64,000 nt of DNA from Phytophthora sp. 'mugwort' (GCA_033558025.1 JAUCEF010000017.1:3906001-3970000); one strand, 5' to 3'. Counted from the first letter of the stretch, positions 21,140 to 32,973 are shown. Numbers and translations are program-made. Notes: a model not told the origin generated them from the sequence alone.

Positions 21140-22991
21140 CTACTCAAGCTCAAGTGCTGGGCCTGCAAGTGATGGGCGTCCCGCTCCTGTTGGCGCCGGG
21201 CCGACTGTGATGCGCTTCCGCTTACGCATACGCCTGTTCACCAGCAGCTCTTCTTCTCGCGCATCGATCCTGGCTCGCAACTGCATGGCGAATAGTGCAT
21301 GTACGCACGTCGAGTACTTGTAGTGAAAGTTGCAAGGACATGTCTGGCTTGCCATGTCAACTGGCCAGCCAGTCTCAGGTTGGTCTTTGCTTTCCATCCA
21401 AGCTGTGTTAACTCCAACTTGAGCTGACACTTGAATGTCTTCTTGCGTGGTGTTTGTTGCTGCATTGTAGATCCGGGAGGAGGCTTGTCGAGCACATGCA
21501 CGATGTCTGCTGTCGATCCCTCGAGCAAATCGTCACCGCTCATGCGAGGGACTGTTACCTCACGCAGCCGATGTTGCAGTCGGAGAGCCGTCACGCGCGC
21601 TAGTATCTCTTTCGACGGCGCCGGTTCTGTCGCGAAGGCAGGCACGTCGATAGCGCGTTGGCGATAGCAAGCCGCAAGCTGAGCTCGCCCATCTTCAGCA
21701 GTCTGTGCGCCGTGTAGTCACGCTTCAACGCCCGGTTGAACTGCTGAACCGGGTTGTTTGTCGATGCGAAACCTGCCGGTGTCCGAAAGCATTGCCATCG
21801 ACAGAAGCGCTCGTTCAGCCACACGCGCGTGAAGTATGCATGGAACGGACGGAGATCAGCGTTGGCATGCCACTGACACTGGGCACCAGCTAGCAGATGG
21901 AGAACTCTTCTGCGCTTCGACTATTAATGCACGTTGTATACATCTTTAAGCACTACATCGCCTAGAGCTTTTGACAATCCCTTCGTTCGATCCACTACCT
22001 TCGCAATGAGGTGATAGAAGCAGATTAGGTGCCCGTAGTCGCAGTCTTCCCCAAAGACGCTCTCCAAAGCATTGTACTGACCCCCATCTGCATCTCCCAT
22101 CACGTACGCCAGAGCGATTGGCTTGCCCACCACCTGGCCGTACACCCAGCGTAGCGCAGCAAAAGCCTTTGCATAGTGCGCTTCTTGCTGCTGCGACGAA
22201 ACAAAGAGCGCGAGAAGGTGGAATTTCCGTGCGGCATCAGTGATGCCATACACTAACACTGGATACCCGACTTGGTTCGTCTTGTAGATGGCATCGACGT
22301 GAAAGATGAAGGTTGACGGTTCTTAATCAGGTTGGTGCAGCAGTGCTTTCGATGAGAAGCCGAACAGGAAAGGCCTCTCGTTGGAGCCGTTGCCTAAAGC
22401 GAGCTGACCCTTCTCGTTGCGATCCCAGCCAAACGCAAACGGTTGATGCTCGTCCTCTCTCCCGCTGAACTCCTGAGCGCGAACAGCCGCAGCGATGCTT
22501 GCGCTGCCACCAAGCTTGACACAGCGATAGTAACTGACCAAGTTCTGCACTCGCTGCAGGGCTGGAAGGTTGTCCGGCTGCAGCGAGAATTGCTGCAGCA
22601 TCGCATTGCGGATGCGGACTGGCTTCATGCCTGCCTGCGCCATCTGTCTAGCGAACTCTTTCTGAATCGCAGTTAGGGCTGGGCTGCGAGGGGGCCTTGC
22701 GCTGGTGACGTGCTCGCCGCTCTCAAACAGCGAGACCACCGGTCGCTCTAAGCAGACCAGCATCTTGCCTCGCTAGGGGCACGTGGCGTACGGTGCATCC
22801 TTCTTGCACTGTAAGCAGCGACAGCTTAGCAGCTTGTAGCGCATAAGATGCGGCGGCGATCGCGCGCATAGCGTGCAGAACATAGCTTGGCTCTTGGAGG
22901 CTTTGAACCCCTTCATGCACTCGAGGAGAACGAGGGCGTCGCTTTCCTCTAGCTCGATGTACAGGTTGCGCCAGGCTGGGGCTTGGGGCAT
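21140..22991 (-). pseudogene. MULE (Mutator-like) transposase gene, decayed
   Basis: Minus-strand blocks follow the MULE order. The N-terminal region has paired cysteines (CTLCARS and CRCLQCKKDAPYATC). The DDE core has FIFHVDAIYKTNQVGYP with the first Asp, ITDAARKFHLLALFVSSQQ, and YVMGDADGGQYNALESVFG with the second Asp. Next comes FCRWQCFRTPAGFASTNNP and QFNRALKRDYT, and finally a SWIM zinc finger, CPCNFHYKYSTCVH (CxCx(n)CxH), near the C-terminus. An in-frame TAA at about 22323-22325 interrupts the core, a TAG near 22774 the N-terminal part, and frame changes occur near 21830-21920 and 21600. The protein cannot be made intact. MULEs of this type are common in Phytophthora genomes. Confidence 0.85.
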
Positions 22992-24426
22992 GACTTCGTG
23001 GGGGGAGGTTGGTGCGGGGTGAGTGCTTTGGTTAGCGGTGGCTGCTTCGAGAATGGTGTGGTTGGCAAGGCCTCAGCAACCTGCAGGCGAAAGTTGCGTC
23101 CACAGGGAAAGTCTTTGAGAGGTGATTGGCTAATATTACGCTGATCTATGCTTTTGATTTGATAAAATGGTCGATGTCGTTTGTCTGATTGGCTGTTGTG
23201 TTCTCTGCAACTCCTGGTGTGCTGGCGTGTTGTTTGATTGTGCTGCTGCTGTATGCCAGTGTGATCTTACCAGCACCGATGTGCCAATCATTGCTTACTT
23301 GTGCTTTTCACCTGTTGTTGTGTGATTCACACGTTTGCGGTGTTTCCAATGTGCTGTCTCTATCCACGCCCCAAGCGAAGTTCCATGTCGGGGCAGATCT
23401 CAAGCACCCGACAAATATGAGTCGCAATATGTGAACTTTCAGTTCGCAGGTGCTGCGAGGGACATCACAATATGAATGATCCTAGAGGTAACTTTGCTAA
23501 CCTTTTCGCAGGCCGCTAAACGTTTGGCAAATCTGCGGATGTATGCAGGGCGCAACAAGCCGGCACGACAGTATCGCCATGAGGTAGTCATCAGGAACGA
23601 CCGACAAAATGCTCATGGCCGTATCTGAGTCCATCAGATCAGCTCGTTGCAAGTTGCAAATTGCAATACGACGCCGAAAGCATGGCCGACAGTTCTCAGA
23701 TCCACACCATCGACTCATTGCCTCTCAGCAGCAGCCACAAAAGCTCCATGGTTAGGCAAGCAATGCTCTGCTATTAATGCAATGTACTTGCCATGTACTC
23801 TGCGCCAAATGGTGTTTCCGGTGCAATTTAGACTGTGGGACCCGTGACGCTGTTTACGTCGATTGACTGGTCGCGCAGATACGTCAGGACACTGATCGTA
23901 TATATGAGACAATCAGATCAAGCCATTTTGCATAACGCGGCCATTCTCGAAGTATTTTCTAGATCGCCGGAACCTGGAAAATGTTAAACGCTGCCGTGAT
24001 TAGCAAACTGTATGCCTTCTAAGCAGAGACAGGCCAAAGGATCGCCTAGAACTTCAAGTTCGAGATAATCATCGCGCGATGCAATCTGCAGCCGCGTGGC
24101 ATCCTTCACGACGCTGCCAGCTTTGCTTGCACACGTGGCAAAGGTTTGACCAAGCGTCGTCGCGTCCAGCGCCATGGTCAAGCTTCCACGCTGCTGCTAA
24201 TGCAAGCACGATAAAGAAGCCACGAATGCTTTAAGCAGCACCGCGATGCGTTTTCCGCGCGCTGAACTTGCATGCACACCAATGTTAAACTAAATTCATG
24301 CTTGCTGCATTTCAAATAATGAACTCCTCTTGCCGCCTAGCCTATCTACCGGCCAAGGCTTTCCTGTTGGTATGTTCGTCCATCCGCGGCGGCCGCACGT
24401 TCCTCCACTCTGTCACTAACGGCGCT
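22992..24426. other. About 1.4 kb without a recognised gene
   Basis: Short minus-strand frames at 23497-23718, 23715-23912 and 23984-24181 follow one another and might be one degraded gene, with segments such as NCTGNTIWRRVHGKYIALIA and DYLELEVLGDPLACLC. They contain stops between them and match no family I know. The rest is non-coding. Confidence 0.4.
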
Positions 24427-25833
24427 TTACTTCTTGTTGGCGAAGTGGTTGTTGATCCATTCGCTGGTCACCGACTTGGGGCGCTCTAGCGGCAGGCCCA
24501 GAGCGCGGTCCCAGAAGAGCTGCGAGAGCACACCGATGGCGCGAGACACACCGAAGAGCACAGTGTAGTAGTTCTTCTGCGTCAGACCGTAGTACTGCAA
24601 CAGCACACCGCTGTGCGAATCCACGTTTGGGTACGGGTTCTTGGTCTTGCCGTGCTCGGTCAGAACGCCGGGCATTACCTGGTAGATCGTGTCCACAATG
24701 CGGAAGAGTTCGTCGTTGGGCATGTACTTGAGGCCGAACTCGCGCTGACACGTGTAACGCGGGTCGGTCTTGCGCAGCACGGCGTGGCCGTAGCCCGGGA
24801 TGACCTTGCCGGCGTTAAGCGTGTCCCACGCGAACTGGGTGATGGTATCCTTGTTCACCTCCAGGCCCTTGGCGTGGAACTCAGCCTGCAGGTCGAGAAT
24901 CCAGCCCAGAACTTCCTGGTTAGCGAGGCCGTGCAGCGGGCCGGCCAGCGCGTTGAGGCCACCAGCTAGGGAAAGGTACGGGTCCGATAGCGTCGAGCCC
25001 ACCAGGTGCGTGGTATGTGCACTGGCGTTACCACCCTCGTGGTCACTGTGGATCACTAGGTACAGACGCATGAGCTCGTCGAACTCAGCATTGTCGAAAC
25101 CCAACATGCGGTTGAAGTTGGCGGAGTAGTCGAGGCTGGAATCGTAGGCATTGTTGGACTCGCCGAAGTACGTGTTGCGATAAATAAGAGCGGCTACCTC
25201 GGGCAGGCGAGCGATGAGGTTCATGCTGTCCTCGTACGTGTACTCCCAGTAGGTCGACTTGTGGATGCCCTCGGCGTACTTCTTGGCGAAGAGGCTCTCG
25301 GTGTTCATGGCAGTCACGGCAGCTGATAGCTGCGTCATGGGGTGGGCGTGCTTGAGATCGCGGATGATCTTGCGCACGTGATCGGGAACCTTGGCGCGCG
25401 AGTGCAGCTCAGCGGTGACGCTGGCGGCCTGGGCGGCAGTGGGGACCTCACCGGTCATAAGTAGCCATAGTAGGCCTTCTGGCAGAGGCTCACCGCCTTC
25501 CTCCTTGGAAGGAAGGCACTGCTGAAGGTCCGGGATGGTGTGGCCGCGGAAGCGGATACCCTCCTCGGCGTCTAGCAGTGAGGTCTCCCACAAGAGCGAC
25601 TTGATTCCGCGGGCACCGCCCAAGGTCTGGTCTACCGTGACTTCGCCGAGCGACTTGTGGCCGTGCTCGGCTTTGAGCTTCTTGAATGCTTCCTGGCGCA
25701 CCGGGATCTGCTCCTTGAGCTCGTCCAGCAGCGTGGGCGTAGTCGTGGAGAGCGTGCGGACCGCAGCAGGGGTAGCAGTCGAGCGCGCGGCAATGGTAGC
25801 CGTATGGCGGAGGGACTTAATGATGGCGCTCAT
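24427..25833 (-). CDS. Citrate synthase, mitochondrial
   Basis: A single-exon protein of 468 aa from the ATG at 25833. An in-frame ATG further upstream (25881) would add 16 residues. The chosen start gives a typical targeting peptide ([20 protein letters not shown]), basic and free of acidic residues. The catalytic triad blocks are all present: the His in [12 protein letters not shown], the His in [11 protein letters not shown] and the Asp in [15 protein letters not shown]. The region [18 protein letters not shown] is also typical of eukaryotic type I citrate synthases. It condenses oxaloacetate and acetyl-CoA to citrate in the matrix, the entry step of the TCA cycle. It is isolated between repeat-rich stretches, with no neighbour closer than 4 kb upstream. 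Confidence 0.96.
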   Translation of the reverse strand: MSAIIKSLRHTATIAARSTATPAAVRTLSTTTPTLLDELKEQIPVRQEAFKKLKAEHGHKSLGEVTVDQTLGGARGIKSLLWETSLLDAEEGIRFRGHTIPDLQQCLPSKEEGGEPLPEGLLWLLMTGEVPTAAQAASVTAELHSRAKVPDHVRKIIRDLKHAHPMTQLSAAVTAMNTESLFAKKYAEGIHKSTYWEYTYEDSMNLIARLPEVAALIYRNTYFGESNNAYDSSLDYSANFNRMLGFDNAEFDELMRLYLVIHSDHEGGNASAHTTHLVGSTLSDPYLSLAGGLNALAGPLHGLANQEVLGWILDLQAEFHAKGLEVNKDTITQFAWDTLNAGKVIPGYGHAVLRKTDPRYTCQREFGLKYMPNDELFRIVDTIYQVMPGVLTEHGKTKNPYPNVDSHSGVLLQYYGLTQKNYYTVLFGVSRAIGVLSQLFWDRALGLPLERPKSVTSEWINNHFANKK

Positions 25834-28106
25834 GTATGCTGTGACGAGCATATAAACGGTTAGACGCATTGCAACATTCAAAGTATCCGCAAGGGTAAGC
25901 GGCCAGCGAATCTTCGAAGCCCATATGACCGAGCTTCAGATTTGCGAGCAACGTGGCAGCAGGGCGTACCTGGTTATCTGGAAGCTTCGCGATGGAGGTG
26001 TGTCTGGCGCCCGGGAGAATGCGAAATGGCAAGTAGTTCGTCTGTGGCTGCGCCGCGAGCGACCATTTGGAACCGAGACCCCGGTGGTGTAGTCCGTTTG
26101 ATAATTCAACCAGGTTGAGTTGCGCAGGGTATCATCTCTGGCAGATGTTAGTTGTGCCGGCAATGTTGGTGACCACGCAAGGAGTGTAGCTCAATATTGT
26201 AGATCAGAGGTAAGAAGTGTATGCGAAAGACGGTCGCTTCTGCAGCCCGCACGCTGATTGGATGGCTGCGTACGTGGACTGGCCAACCTCTTGCGGTTTT
26301 GCCTGTAATAAGTAGTGATGGGTATTGCAGGCAAAATGGTCTGGAGGTGACACGCAAGCAGGACCGAGGTTTTCGCCCCCAGTATCAAGACTCGGACAGC
26401 GGCGCCAGCTGGGGTGTTCTGGCCGACCTCCTCCAGCAATCCCTCGCGAAAGTACGTTTAACGCTGGGACGCCCGCCGGTCCGGCGGCCGGACGTGAAGA
26501 GGCCGCATCCGTGCTGCGTTTTCGCCGATGACCGCGCGACGGCAGACTCGGAAGCGCAACACCACCAAGGGTGCACTTCAAGCCAAGCGTCAAACAGCCG
26601 TCAATGGCTGACGAGGCAATTTTTCGAGCCGCCGCCATGTCATCAGCATCAGCGCTGCTTGGACGCCATGCCTGATGTCACGCCGGACAGGCAAACCCGA
26701 GATTTGCTTCAGAATCTGCCGTGCAAGTTCAACGTAGTAACCAGCCTGAGCTTCAGTTTCTCTCCGAATGTCGCTCGCAGGCTGAGCCAAGCAGCCGTCG
26801 TACTACGAGGTGTACATGTAGGGCTCGGCCTGAACGTTGACGCGAACTCGCACAGCGCGTGCACCTTGAAGTTGCGTTGTTAAAGACCGAGTACAGCTGT
26901 ATATGGCGCTCAGTATGGCCCAAGTTCTAGCCTTCGAGTCGAGTCGGGAGAAAGGGGAGATGTTCCGATGCTGATTGGCGAACATAGCCGCCCGCTTCAG
27001 GCAGCTTTATGGACTCCATGAAGTAATTTATACCGATGTTGAAACGGATAATATCAGTTATAGCAAGTTGATCAAGTAAGTGCGGTAAATATTCATCCTT
27101 TCGAGATAATTTTATTATTTCGAGTTTCAGCCCAGATAATTATCACGCATCCAGTACCCAAGTCGATGGAGACTGGTCGACGCAGCGATTCAATCACGGA
27201 AATCTCGCGCAATAGATAAATCGAACAGAGTTGGTATCAAGTACCCCAGGATACCACTGTATGCAAGATCATGTTAAACAGGCTCATCTGTAAGTGTATC
27301 CAATCCGTCAAGTTGAACCTGTATCATCCGTGCTACATTGCAACTGGCTCGAGGGCATTGGCCAAATCGGCGCCATTTTCCGAATCTATGGACGTCAGCA
27401 GGGAATCCCGGCCGAGGAGACGCTGCTGGACACGACACCGGCGAGTATGCAAGGCGCGCGACGACTCACTTTCAGAGCGCGCTTCAAGCGCAACTTCCAG
27501 GTCGCGGTAGGCTTGCTTGGAGAACGAGAGCGCGTCGCAACCATTTATCGGGAGCTGGTTGCGGCACGATTAAATACAGGTGTATGCTTGCATTCTGGTC
27601 CATCTGGGGCTACGGTACTGGAGCTGTCGGCATTGAGTTACGAGGGGGGTGGCGGCGATGGTCCTGAAAGCCGCTGTCCTCGTTGTAGCCCAATGCACGA
27701 CCTTCCTGACTACCAAATCGTTCAATGCGTCGAACTGTTGCTCATTGGATGTTGCGGGCCATCTGAGAGGGGGCCCCTACTTCCACCTAGCCATGGATTG
27801 GCACAGTTCGGTGCGCTGTGCGAACTACGATACAATGTGAGTGTACTTTCGTCGGCGGGTATGTACCTCTGTGTGATGAACTGTAAAAGAAATGGTGGTG
27901 GATCTTGTGTGCTACAGTGTACAGCGATGGTCACGAGTGGGGCTTGGTCGGTGTTGTATTCCACAGCAACGAATGGTGAAGCTGTCGGCATCAAAACAAC
28001 GCTAAGGTACTGTGTTCCTATTGTCGAGCGATCAAACCAGTCTGGTAGGATGCAGCACTAGCAACGTTGCTATGGAGATTTGCGAGCAGTGTATAAAGCG
28101 AATTGG

Positions 28107-28192
28107 TATCTGTGGTTTCCTTGATTCAAGCTTGGTTGTCACACGAAAGCAACGATGTCACAACCAAGCTTGAATCAAGGAAATCACAGATA
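28107..28192. repeat. Near-perfect hairpin, 33-bp arms, 20-bp loop
   Basis: The arm 28107-28139 (CTTGATTCAAGCTTGGTTGT at its inner part) is complementary to 28160-28192 with a single mismatch. It could be a tiny MITE or a foldback RNA precursor. Confidence 0.88.
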
Positions 28193-28545
28193 TTAATTCC
28201 AAGCGTATTACAGTTCAGCTTAAATCCTATGTAAGATTAACAAATGTCTTATATAGAATCTGAGTTGAACAATGCGTACCGTAATGCTCTGCTGCGCTTT
28301 CTGTAAGCGTCAAAGTCAAGGATTATGCTGTCAAATTCATTGCTGGGGAAAATCAATAAATGCACTGCATGCATTCATGCATTCCGCTAGTCGGTGACAT
28401 AATTATCGTACATGTACAGTGCGATTTGAGAATGAAACCCACATTGCCTCTTGGCGCCACTTCGTTCTAGTGCATGCGGTTACCATGCCGAGTACAAGAA
28501 GCCACCAGCCAATCAATTGAACAATTCAACCATGGCAGATGAGAG

Positions 28546-28600
28546 TGCAATACCCGACAGGTGAGACGCCGTACGTCTCACCCTGTCGGGTGGGAGCATT
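28546..28600. repeat. Short inverted repeat around ACCCGACAGGTGAGAC
   Basis: TACCCGACAGGTGAGACG at 28551 pairs with CGTCTCACCCTGTCGGGT ending at 28591, with one bulged base and a 5- to 7-base loop. The outer GCAAT..ATTGC also pairs after a gap. Confidence 0.75.
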
Positions 28601-28808
28601 GCAACTGAAAACGGCGTGCCATCATTGGCCAAGTCGTGTGGAAATGTTGACTGCGCATGACACCGGGGAGTCCCCGGGGGACGGGTCTAACCAAGTGTGG
28701 AGGCTTCCACCTTCAGTGACGCACTGCTGACCGTTCGGGTAATTAGTGAACGTGAGAGGCGTTGCCCAGCTTCAGCGTTTGACTGTAGGCTCGAAAATTG
28801 GAGAATGC

Positions 28809-28842
28809 CATCGCACGTGCTCATGCATCGCACGTGCTCATG
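28809..28842 (+). repeat. 17-bp tandem duplication containing CACGTG
   Basis: The 17-bp unit CATCGCACGTGCTCATG occurs twice, head to tail, without mismatch. Confidence 0.85.
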
Positions 28843-29852
28843 GCCGTTTAATACGTCGCGCATGAGCCTTTGGACTTGCGGATAGTACGCCAATGCGGAT
28901 GCCAGTTTCAGGAAAGCTTTATGAGATGGTACTCGAGCTATTCGCACGCCACCGCACATGACGGAGCATTATCGGGTAGAGGCGGCCTATCCCCGACGCT
29001 CTATCTCTATCCATCTGCAGGTTTGTCTCGGACGCGAAAGGTGGTGCGCCTTGCACCAGCTCACGAATCGTACGCAGGCGTCGACCATGGCAACTCCATT
29101 GTTTTTCATTATGCATGTATGAAGACTGGTACGTAAGGCGGGATGTACAAGACACGACAGAGATTGAATGGCGTGTCGACATGATCCAAAATGGAGACAA
29201 ACATGAGGAAGAAGGCAAGAAGAAAAAGAATTAGGCTGGTTTAATTAGGTGGCCTCGTATGCAGCGCTGCGGTGCTGGTCGTGGGTGGCCGGCAAACCGC
29301 AATAAATTCTAATTCAGACTGTTGGGTTAACTTCTCGTTGTACCCATCTGTCAAATCCGTTTCGCATCGAGTATCTTCAACAATGCAGACTAACATTGCC
29401 ACTCTCAGCAGCAACAACCTCTGCCTCGCTGCAAAAATGGAGTGTCGAGAATTTTAGACACCTGCAAGTGACGTGTTAAGCTCCCCACCGTGGCAAGTCA
29501 AACTTTGCCAGACCTGCCAAGCAGCCTGGAATCTGCAACGAAATCTGTGATCACGGACATCCCCCCCCCCCTCTCTCCCGTAACGGCTTGCTTTTCGTCC
29601 GTTTCCCCACGCCAGTAGCCAGCAGCACGCCAGCAACTTGCCGCGCTTTGCCCGGTGTCTCCACGAGCTGAACCAGATGTCCTGTGCCCATAAAGTAAGC
29701 TAGCCTCCATCACAAGCAAAAACCGGAGAGAAACCGAAGTCTCTGCCGCTAACCCCAAAAACTCCCAGCAGAGCGGCAACATCCGTCGGCAACCCCACCC
29801 ACCACCTGTGCCTTAAAAAAGAGAGAGCGCTATCTCGCTGGGGCCAACCGGT

Positions 29853-29866
29853 TCATCTCACATTTT
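29853..29866 (+). promoter_or_regulatory. Candidate oomycete initiator (Inr/FPR-like) of the chitin synthase gene
   Basis: TCATCTCACATTTT lies 37 bp upstream of the ATG. It resembles the oomycete core promoter, an initiator of type YCAYTYY followed by a CA-T-rich flanking element. The position suits a short 5' leader. Pattern match only. Confidence 0.45.
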
Positions 29867-29902
29867 AGTGCCAACTCCACAAGCCGCCGCCTCATCAAAA
29901 AA

Positions 29903-32644
29903 ATGAGCGGCGCTCCGCCCCCTTCTTCTGGCTTCCAGCCCCGCAGTATGGGCTTACCTCCGATCTCTCAAGTCCCGCGCTCGTCCATGATGTCGGTCGA
30001 GTACGATGGTATCCCGTTGCCGCCTCCGAGTATCCGTTCGTGCGGATCGCAGCAGTATGTGACCAGTTACATCCCCACGGGGGCAGCCTTCCCGTCCGGC
30101 AGCGTGCAGGATCTGATCTCCAGTATGAAATCTTACGCCAGTGCTACGGACCTGGTGCGCACGTACAGTGAAATTCCGTCAGTCGAAGAAGCTCTAGTCA
30201 CGCTCGACCGTGCCGCAGTCGCTCTTGGGGCGCGACGGTACCGAGATGCACTTAAACTTTACCTCGAAGGTGGATACGCCATGGCCAACGTGGCCGAACG
30301 CCAAGCCAACCCCAAAATATGCAACTTATTGACTAGCAAAGGCTTCGAGACGCTCAACTGGTGTGCCAGACTCTGTGATTGGATTGAAGGCCGGGTGAAA
30401 GAAAAACACCCGCGACCGGGAGTGCATAAGGTCGGAATCCCAGTGAGCAACTGGGACGAAGACTGGGTCGGTCCCTACTTAGATGAAGAAGAAGCTCGAC
30501 GTATGTGGTACACGCCCGTGTACTGCCCACACCCGATCGACTTCTCCAACTTGGGGTATCGTCTTCGCTGCGTTGAAACAGGAAGACGCCCGAGACTAAT
30601 GATTTGCATCACCATGTACAACGAAGGTCCTCAGCAACTCAAGGCGACGCTCAAGAAACTTGCTAACAACTTGACATACCTCAAGCAGCAGAAGACAGGC
30701 CATGAGAAGGCACTGACAGGAGCTTTCGCAGGTGAGGATGTGTGGCAAAACGTGCTGGTCTGCATCGTGGCAGACGGCCGGGAGCAGGTCAATGATAAGA
30801 TGCTGGATTACCTCGAGGCCATTGGACTTTATGACGAGGATCTGCTGACGATTAACAGTGCCGGTATTGGCGCCCAGTGCCACTTGTTCGAGCACACATT
30901 GCAGCTCACCGTGAATGGCAAGAGTCTGTTGCCGATCCAAACGGTTTTCGCGCTGAAGGAGAACAAGTCCAGCAAACTTGACTCGCACCACTGGTATTTC
31001 AATGCTCTTGCGGAACAGATCCAGCCGGAGTACACGGCAGTGATGGATGTTGGTACCATGCTTACAAAGGCGGCGCTGTACCATTTGCTCTTTGCTTTCG
31101 AGCACAATCACCAGATTGGAGGAGCTTGTGGACAACTTACCGTGGAGAAACCGTTCGAAAACTTGAGTAATTGGGTCATTTCGGCCCAGCACTTCGAGTA
31201 CAAGATTTCCAACATCCTGGACAAGTCTCTGGAAAGCTGCTTTGGTTTTATCAGCGTGCTTCCCGGTGCTTTCTCGGCCTATCGCTACGAAGCGATTCGT
31301 GGCGCCCCGCTCGATGCGTACTTCCAGACTCTGAACATTGAATTGGACGTGCTTGGGCCTTTCATTGGCAACATGTATCTCGCGGAGGATAGGATTTTGT
31401 CGTTCGAAGTGGTGGCACGGAAGGACTGCAAGTGGACCATGCATTACGTCAAAGATGCTGTGGCTCGTACAGATGTACCACACGATCTTGTCGGGCTCAT
31501 TTCGCAGCGGAAGCGCTGGCTTAACGGTGCTTTCTTCGCAACGCTCTTCAGTATCTGGAATTGGGGCCGCATTTACTCGGAAAGCAACCACTCGTTTACA
31601 CGCAAGTTGGCATTTCTTGTCTTTTACGTGTATCACCTGCTTTACACGGTGTTCGGGTTTTTCCTGCCAGCCAATTTGTACTTGGCCCTCTTCTTCATCG
31701 TGTTCCAAGGCTTCCAGCAGAACCGCCTCGAATTCGTTGATACGTCCGAGTATTCTCAAACCGTGCTGGACTCTGCCGTGTACATTTACAACTTCGCGTA
31801 TCTCTTTGGACTTCTGATGCTGATCATCATTGGCTTGGGCAATAACCCGAAGCATATGAAGCTCACGTACTACTTTGTTAGTGCAGTGTTTGGAGTCATG
31901 ATGATGCTGTCGTCTCTGGTTGGTCTGGGCATTTTCTTCTCGACGCCAGCCACCACCAACTCGATTGTGGTCTCAATCCTCACCGTCGGCGTGTACTTCA
32001 TTGGTTCGGCGTTGCACGGGGAGGTACACCACATTTTCATGACATTCACGCACTACACGGCGTTGATTCCGAGCTTTGTCAACATATTTACGATCTATTC
32101 GTTCTGCAACCTTCAAGATTTGTCGTGGGGCACCAAAGGTTTGCACGATGATCCGATGCTAGCAGCTTCACTGGATGACACCGAGAAAGGGGATTTCAAG
32201 GACGTGATCGCCAAGCGTCGTGCCATGGAGGAGCGTCGTCGCGAGGAGAAGGAACGCACTGAGAATTGGAAGAAGAACTTTGAGGCCTTCCGCACGAACA
32301 TCCTGCTCATGTGGGCGTTTTCGAACCTCATCTACGCACTCTTCATCGTCTACTTTGCCGACTCGTCGACATACATGCCCATCCTGTACATCTTCGTGGC
32401 CAGCCTTAACTCGAGCCGACTACTGGGATGCATCGGTCACTGGATCTACATCCACACTGCTGGTCTGCGTGATCGCGTGCTCGACAAGTCCGAATGCGGC
32501 AACGGCACCGGTCGCTACCCACAGAACTCATACGTGCAGCTCGAGGAGCATTATGCTGCTCTCGTAGAGGACCAACGTACGTACGCCTCCGGACTCACCA
32601 GCGCGTCGGTGCGTACCAACAACGACATTTCCTCGGCCGCTTAA
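29903..32644 (+). CDS. CHS: Chitin synthase (GT2) with N-terminal MIT-like domain
   Basis: A single exon of 913 aa. Family 2 glycosyltransferase motifs are in order: CITMYNEG, CIVADGRE (about residue 290), DVGTML, GFISVLPGAFSAYRYEA, LAEDRI (about 493) and SQRKRWLNG (about 535, the QRRRW-type product-binding motif). Seven or so hydrophobic helices follow in the C-terminal half, with one cytosolic KRRAMEERRREEKE segment between them. Residues about 80-165 (SVEEALVTLDRAAVALGARR onward) look like the MIT domain known from oomycete chitin synthases, which suggests endosomal trafficking. The enzyme polymerises UDP-GlcNAc at the plasma membrane. Oomycetes have little chitin in the wall, but these genes are conserved and act at hyphal tips. 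The ATG is the first in frame. Confidence 0.95.
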   Translation: MSGAPPPSSGFQPRSMGLPPISQVPRSSMMSVEYDGIPLPPPSIRSCGSQQYVTSYIPTGAAFPSGSVQDLISSMKSYASATDLVRTYSEIPSVEEALVTLDRAAVALGARRYRDALKLYLEGGYAMANVAERQANPKICNLLTSKGFETLNWCARLCDWIEGRVKEKHPRPGVHKVGIPVSNWDEDWVGPYLDEEEARRMWYTPVYCPHPIDFSNLGYRLRCVETGRRPRLMICITMYNEGPQQLKATLKKLANNLTYLKQQKTGHEKALTGAFAGEDVWQNVLVCIVADGREQVNDKMLDYLEAIGLYDEDLLTINSAGIGAQCHLFEHTLQLTVNGKSLLPIQTVFALKENKSSKLDSHHWYFNALAEQIQPEYTAVMDVGTMLTKAALYHLLFAFEHNHQIGGACGQLTVEKPFENLSNWVISAQHFEYKISNILDKSLESCFGFISVLPGAFSAYRYEAIRGAPLDAYFQTLNIELDVLGPFIGNMYLAEDRILSFEVVARKDCKWTMHYVKDAVARTDVPHDLVGLISQRKRWLNGAFFATLFSIWNWGRIYSESNHSFTRKLAFLVFYVYHLLYTVFGFFLPANLYLALFFIVFQGFQQNRLEFVDTSEYSQTVLDSAVYIYNFAYLFGLLMLIIIGLGNNPKHMKLTYYFVSAVFGVMMMLSSLVGLGIFFSTPATTNSIVVSILTVGVYFIGSALHGEVHHIFMTFTHYTALIPSFVNIFTIYSFCNLQDLSWGTKGLHDDPMLAASLDDTEKGDFKDVIAKRRAMEERRREEKERTENWKKNFEAFRTNILLMWAFSNLIYALFIVYFADSSTYMPILYIFVASLNSSRLLGCIGHWIYIHTAGLRDRVLDKSECGNGTGRYPQNSYVQLEEHYAALVEDQRTYASGLTSASVRTNNDISSAA

Positions 32645-32973
32645 GTCGTTCGAGAGACACGACAACCTCAAGTGCTACCCTGTGATCGCAGCAGCAACCA
32701 CGCAAAGAGGTTCCACCAATGCAAAAACCTGCAACAACCTGACCCAAGAACAACACCAAAGCGAACAAGTCGAGCAGTAGTAAGTCCAGTTGAGTCTACC
32801 GTAGATGATGATGCATAGCACGTTTATAAATCGCCGACACGCTATACAATTGCAATTTTACCTCTATATTTTACTTACAGCCTTTTGTCTCCTTTATTTG
32901 TCAATATGGTGTCTACATACATGTAGTATTCCCATGAAGGGTCGAGTATCTTTTGATTGACAAGAAATTTGCA
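32645..32973. other. Intergenic
   Basis: 329 bp holding the 3' end of the chitin synthase transcript and the promoter of the next gene. No element was recognised. Confidence 0.5.

Larger units (their letters stand above)
25834..29851. other. About 4 kb with no recognisable gene
   Basis: The longest frame is 27294-28061 plus (255 codons, opening with GTG, not ATG). It has no familiar motif and an even, cysteine-sprinkled composition, so I do not call it a gene. Overlapping frames on both strands at 26204-26883 are equally unconvincing. Two inverted repeats (28107-28192 and 28546-28600) and a small tandem duplication (28809-28842) are listed separately. The stretch may be old, decayed repeat DNA. 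Confidence 0.45.

Noticed and set aside
26204..26883. Overlapping long frames on both strands at 26.2-26.9 kb
   Set aside because: Both strands are open at once and neither shows motifs; treated as chance in GC-rich DNA.
27294..28061. 255-codon frame as a possible effector gene
   Set aside because: Opens with GTG, lacks a signal peptide and RXLR or LFLAK motifs, and matches no family. Kept only as part of the gene-free stretch.
28107..28192. Hairpin as a CRISPR repeat or rho-independent terminator
   Set aside because: A single inverted repeat in a eukaryotic genome; no array and no adjacent gene end.
30596..31855. 419-codon open frame on the minus strand inside chitin synthase
   Set aside because: It is antisense to the strongly conserved catalytic region of the GT2 enzyme. 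Its residues (many H, R, Q, L) are what codon bias of the sense gene produces. No family motif.
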